64,000 nucleotides of DNA from Mnemiopsis leidyi (lineage: Eukaryota; Ctenophora; Tentaculata; Lobata; Bolinopsidae): contig JH153555.1 of NCBI GenBank assembly GCA_000226015.1, positions 3,439-67,438 of the forward strand. The letters are read 5' to 3'. The position numbers were made by a program, and so were the translations under genes. This document shows positions 61,204-64,000 of the stretch, in pieces. The notes under the pieces are model-generated. The model did not search any database. It worked only from the letters and a program-made list of their open reading frames with translations, and was not told the origin of the DNA. Position 1 is the stretch's first letter; each line of letters opens with the position of its first letter.

Positions 61204-62971
61204 AGTTTAACTGCAGAATGATGATTTGCGTTACGTGAAAAGATTATATAAGTCTTTAAGCCATGATCTGTTCGGCCATAAACGTTATTGCTGACTTTTT
61301 AAACTTCACAACATAACTTCATCTGAATTATTTCTGATTTGTTTTCGTTAAAAATTTCTCTGTTCATGAAGTTTGATTTTATAGTGTGCCAAGATCTTGG
61401 CAAACGGAATTTAAGTAACCACTTTAGTTCTGGCAGTCACGACCATAGATATTTAATCTTACCGTACGCGTAAGTTTAAACTGCAAGTGCTATGCTAATG
61501 GTTTTTTATACATTCTATAACTATGTTTTATATTTTTGTATGAGGGAGGTTTCGATATATAGAATATCACAAATTATGACAGAGCAACTTAATCCCAGAG
61601 GTATGCCTTCTAATAGATAGATTCTAGACTTGTTTTATTCATTGAATGCTATCATCGTTATATTTCTAGGTCATATTGATTCATAGCTTTGTACAGTGTA
61701 CACTGCTGTTTTAAGTGATCCTTTTTCTTCACGATGGTTTTTATTTCATACCTAATCAATTGAAAAAGTAGACACATTTGTTCACTTCCTGAAATCTATG
61801 TTCTAATAAAATATTAAAATCACGTTTTTTCCTTGTTCAGTCCTGGTCCCTGGACAACAATTTGACGTTTTACACCAAATTTTAAAGACACAGCATTGGA
61901 AATAAATCCACGAGCTCTTTGCAAAATATGTCAATGTAACTGTAATTTGTAAACGTGAAAACAGATTACCAGTTTAAGTTGCTAATCGGATTCGAAATAT
62001 CTGTATTATCATAAATACACTTACTCGTGCTGTAGCAGTAGAAATGATAAAGAGGTCCTAAATGATTTGAGGTATATTTTGATACGGAAAGAAATAGAAT
62101 ACAATTTAAACATCGAAATGGAAATAAATATAAGTATAACGAACCCATGATATTTCGACGTAATGGCCATTGTAGCGGCTTCTAGACATCTGGATGGCAA
62201 TGGATTTTACACTTTTTAAGTAGTAAGGAAGGATTNNNNNNNNNNCCCCCCCCCCCCCCCCAAAACTTAATATGAGTATAAGGAACCCATGATATTTCGA
62301 CGTAATGGCCATTGTAGCGGCTTCTAGACATCTGGATGGCAAGACATTTTACACTTTTTAAGTAGAAGAAAGGATTGAGGAATTCAACATCCTTGGTCCA
62401 AGGCTCGTTTCTGTTTCCAATGAAATCTCTCCCCGGAATGCAGCCCATGTTTGTATATTTAGGTCTAAAGGTTAACGAATGACTGAAGTATAATCGTGCT
62501 GTAACTTAAGCCTGGTTTGTGACTATAGACTGGGCTGGTTTGTTGATCACTCCAAAGTTTTCGTGACAAACACGCGGCTTCGGTCTATCTCAGTCTTAAA
62601 TCTCGATGCTTTTATCTTCACATTTCTTTTACCGACATAATTGTCCAAGCTTCTGCTTATCTTCGGAGATCTTCTTACTGCGGAGCAGCTCATCAAGAAA
62701 TTCGTCTCAAAGAACTTCGATTTAACATTTTAGAAATTTAAATTATGATATGGAGAGTAGATAACGTAATATACGTTTGTTATTTTGGTTACTGTATTTC
62801 GATCTTTTAAGGCCAAATTTAATCGTATGCAATTATTTATTTTTACTCTATATCCTGCGATGCAAACAAATTAGGCTAAACTTCAGATTCTCATCGACTC
62901 CTATAAATATATAAAGATCTACCGATTACATAAACCCAGCCGAATACATAAACCAGCCCTCAATCCCACAG
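61204..62971. other. Largest spacer within the array, contains assembly gap and duplicated block
   Basis: About 1.77 kb lies between exons 97 and 98, well above the usual 200-500 bp. I find no zinc-finger signature on the + strand. AATAAA occurs at 61805. A 10-base N gap at 62236-62245 is flanked by a duplicated 105-bp block and a C16 run, so sequence may be missing here. Confidence 0.6.
62131..62376. repeat. Duplicated ~105-bp block around N gap and poly-C run
   Basis: Copies at about 62131-62235 and 62270-62376 share CCATGATATTTCGACGTAAT through TTTTACACTTTTTAAGTAG with few differences. Between them are ten Ns (62236-62245) and a 16-base C run (62246-62261). Either a true tandem repeat interrupted by a homopolymer, or a collapsed repeat at an assembly join. 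Confidence 0.85.
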
Positions 62972-63207
62972 TGACTGCAATGCAGTGGAGGTGTAACGTA
63001 TGTGACCGGGTATTTCACGGGAAAGGCTGCAAATCTCAGTACAACCGCCACTACAAGGTCGTCCATCTGAACATCAAGCCGTTCCGTTGTGACAAGTGTG
63101 GGAAGAGGTTCAGCCAGAAGTGTAACAGAAGACAGCACATGGCTAGACATCATGGCGCCGAGGATGATATTGAGTATGCTTTGAGCATGCTCAGGAGAAC
63201 GGACTGA
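62972..63207 (+). CDS. Alternative 3' exon 98: expanded finger plus C2H2 finger
   Basis: Acceptor CAATCCCACAG ends at 62971; TG completes ATG. CNVC-X15-H-X4-H (SQYNRHYKVVH) with F-H-G-K-G, LNIKPFR, CDKC-X12-H-X4-H (KCNRRQHMARHH), acidic tail with EDDIEYALSML. It is the last unit visible; AATAAA at 63486. The array may continue beyond the window. Confidence 0.9.
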
Positions 63208-64000
63208 GCGCTTTGAGCGTGATAAATCGATTTTCTGATGGTGAGAGGATGGAGAAAGTCTCTGCTTGTATAAGGTGCAACTTGATGAGGAAATGATCGA
63301 CCCTTCTTCTTTCTAGGATCGATTATTCCGACATGTGAAGCTATCAAGCCAATTATGTAAATTTAAACAGTTAAACAGATACTTTATTTTTTACTAATCC
63401 GAGTTTTAAATCCTAAACAGAGTTTTTATTCTTTCAGAATTACAGATGTGTAGCTATAGTATTGTTAAACCGTAAAGCATGCGTTAATAAATTAACAATT
63501 ATTTTATCATATATTAGTAATGCATTTGTATAATGTAATGTGTGTAATATCTTTAAAATAGGTTTAGAAGAGTTTAAATGTAACTAAGTACAACAACTTC
63601 ATTTAAAACGTGTTATCGTTAAATATTTTTTAGTCATTTTAAGACCATTGATTAGTTTAATCAATTTCACTAGTTGTTATTTTAAGATAATATAGGGACG
63701 TAAGGTAAACGATATAACGGTATTAATCGAAGTGCATGACGTGAATGTGTGTATTTGCTGAATATATCCTAGCATGAATTTAGCTGGCCGTTTGTTTCAA
63801 TGCACAGTATTCGATCCAGCATTATTATATGCAGAATCATGCTGCATATTATGATGGAGCGGGTCTTAGCTCTTGCGTTCATCACTTCATGCATATTTCA
63901 CGGCAATTTCGGGGAAATTTCCATGTAAGCTTGCCAAAAAGCAGCATGATTTAAGATTTAAGATTATCGCATGCTGCATTGTGATATAATGCAGCATGAA
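63208..64000. other. AT-rich right end with ATGCTGCAT/ATGCAGCAT inverted repeats
   Basis: No coding region is supported. Repeated GCAGCATGA / ATGCTGCAT motifs occur from about 63815 on, including a 10-bp perfect hairpin CATGCTGCAT (63970-63979) with ATGCAGCATG (63989-63998). They could be the edge of a repeat element cut by the window border. Confidence 0.5.

Noticed and set aside
62106-62448. Minus-strand frames across the N gap
   Set aside because: They are made of the duplicated block and poly-C run and read through unknown bases.
7552-63207. A cluster of ~95 separate small zinc-finger genes
   Set aside because: Units have no consistent start codon, begin with splice acceptors in one shared phase, and mostly become open only near the AG. 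One gene with alternative ends explains all of this.

Overview
The window is animal nuclear DNA carrying almost all of one transcription-factor gene on the + strand. It is intron-rich and AT-rich, its splice acceptors are mostly of TTTCAG type, and it contains a 10-N assembly gap. I cannot place the species. The acceptors and short spacers suit a compact invertebrate genome.

The first 3.3 kb holds a constant 5' part of four coding exons (CDS 1332-1488, 1889-2005, 2148-2943, 3244-3302). They join in frame to a 376-residue N-terminal region plus one leftover base, an A at 3302. This region has a short helical, possibly oligomerising head that is not a BTB domain, a long Pro/Ser/Ala-rich low-complexity stretch with two SUMO-consensus sites, and a 19-residue phase-adaptor exon. 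A 4.2-kb intron with a tight cluster of four CACGTG E-boxes follows.

From 7.55 kb to 63.2 kb there is an uninterrupted head-to-tail array of 98 units. I read 95 as intact alternative 3'-terminal exons encoding one to three C2H2 or C2HC zinc fingers, one as an intact terminal exon with no zinc finger (33218-33549, CCDC106-like by recollection), and two as decayed copies (15.4-15.7 kb and 44.4-44.6 kb). Each intact unit has an acceptor AG, two nucleotides completing the split codon A|NN, an open frame through the finger(s) and its own stop. All intact exons have the same phase and strand. The natural reading is one gene making about 96 isoforms with a common N-terminus and interchangeable DNA-binding C-termini. 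The closest known analogues are Drosophila lola and mod(mdg4), which have about 20-30 such exons and a BTB head.

The array is zoned. Units 1-21 (7.5-17.6 kb) mostly have a standard X12 first finger and a C2H2 last finger. Units 22-79 (17.8-50.3 kb) nearly all end in a C2HC finger, usually H-X3-C. Units 80-98 (50.7-63.2 kb) return to a C2H2 last finger. Most first fingers from about 23 kb onward carry a 3-5 residue insertion (C-X2-C-X15/17-H-X4-H with F-x-G), and the fingers are joined by an HLKIK-type linker in place of TGEKP. Neighbours are most alike, as expected for growth by tandem duplication; one duplication (18.2-19.2 kb) still shows matching introns.

Other spacers (about 150-700 bp) are read as 3'UTR plus intron, and I see no further gene in them. 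AATAAA signals follow only some exons. Minor features are a foldback element at about 112-363, minisatellites at stop codons (37.6 and 39.3 kb), a duplicated block around the N gap at 62.2 kb and inverted repeats at the right end.
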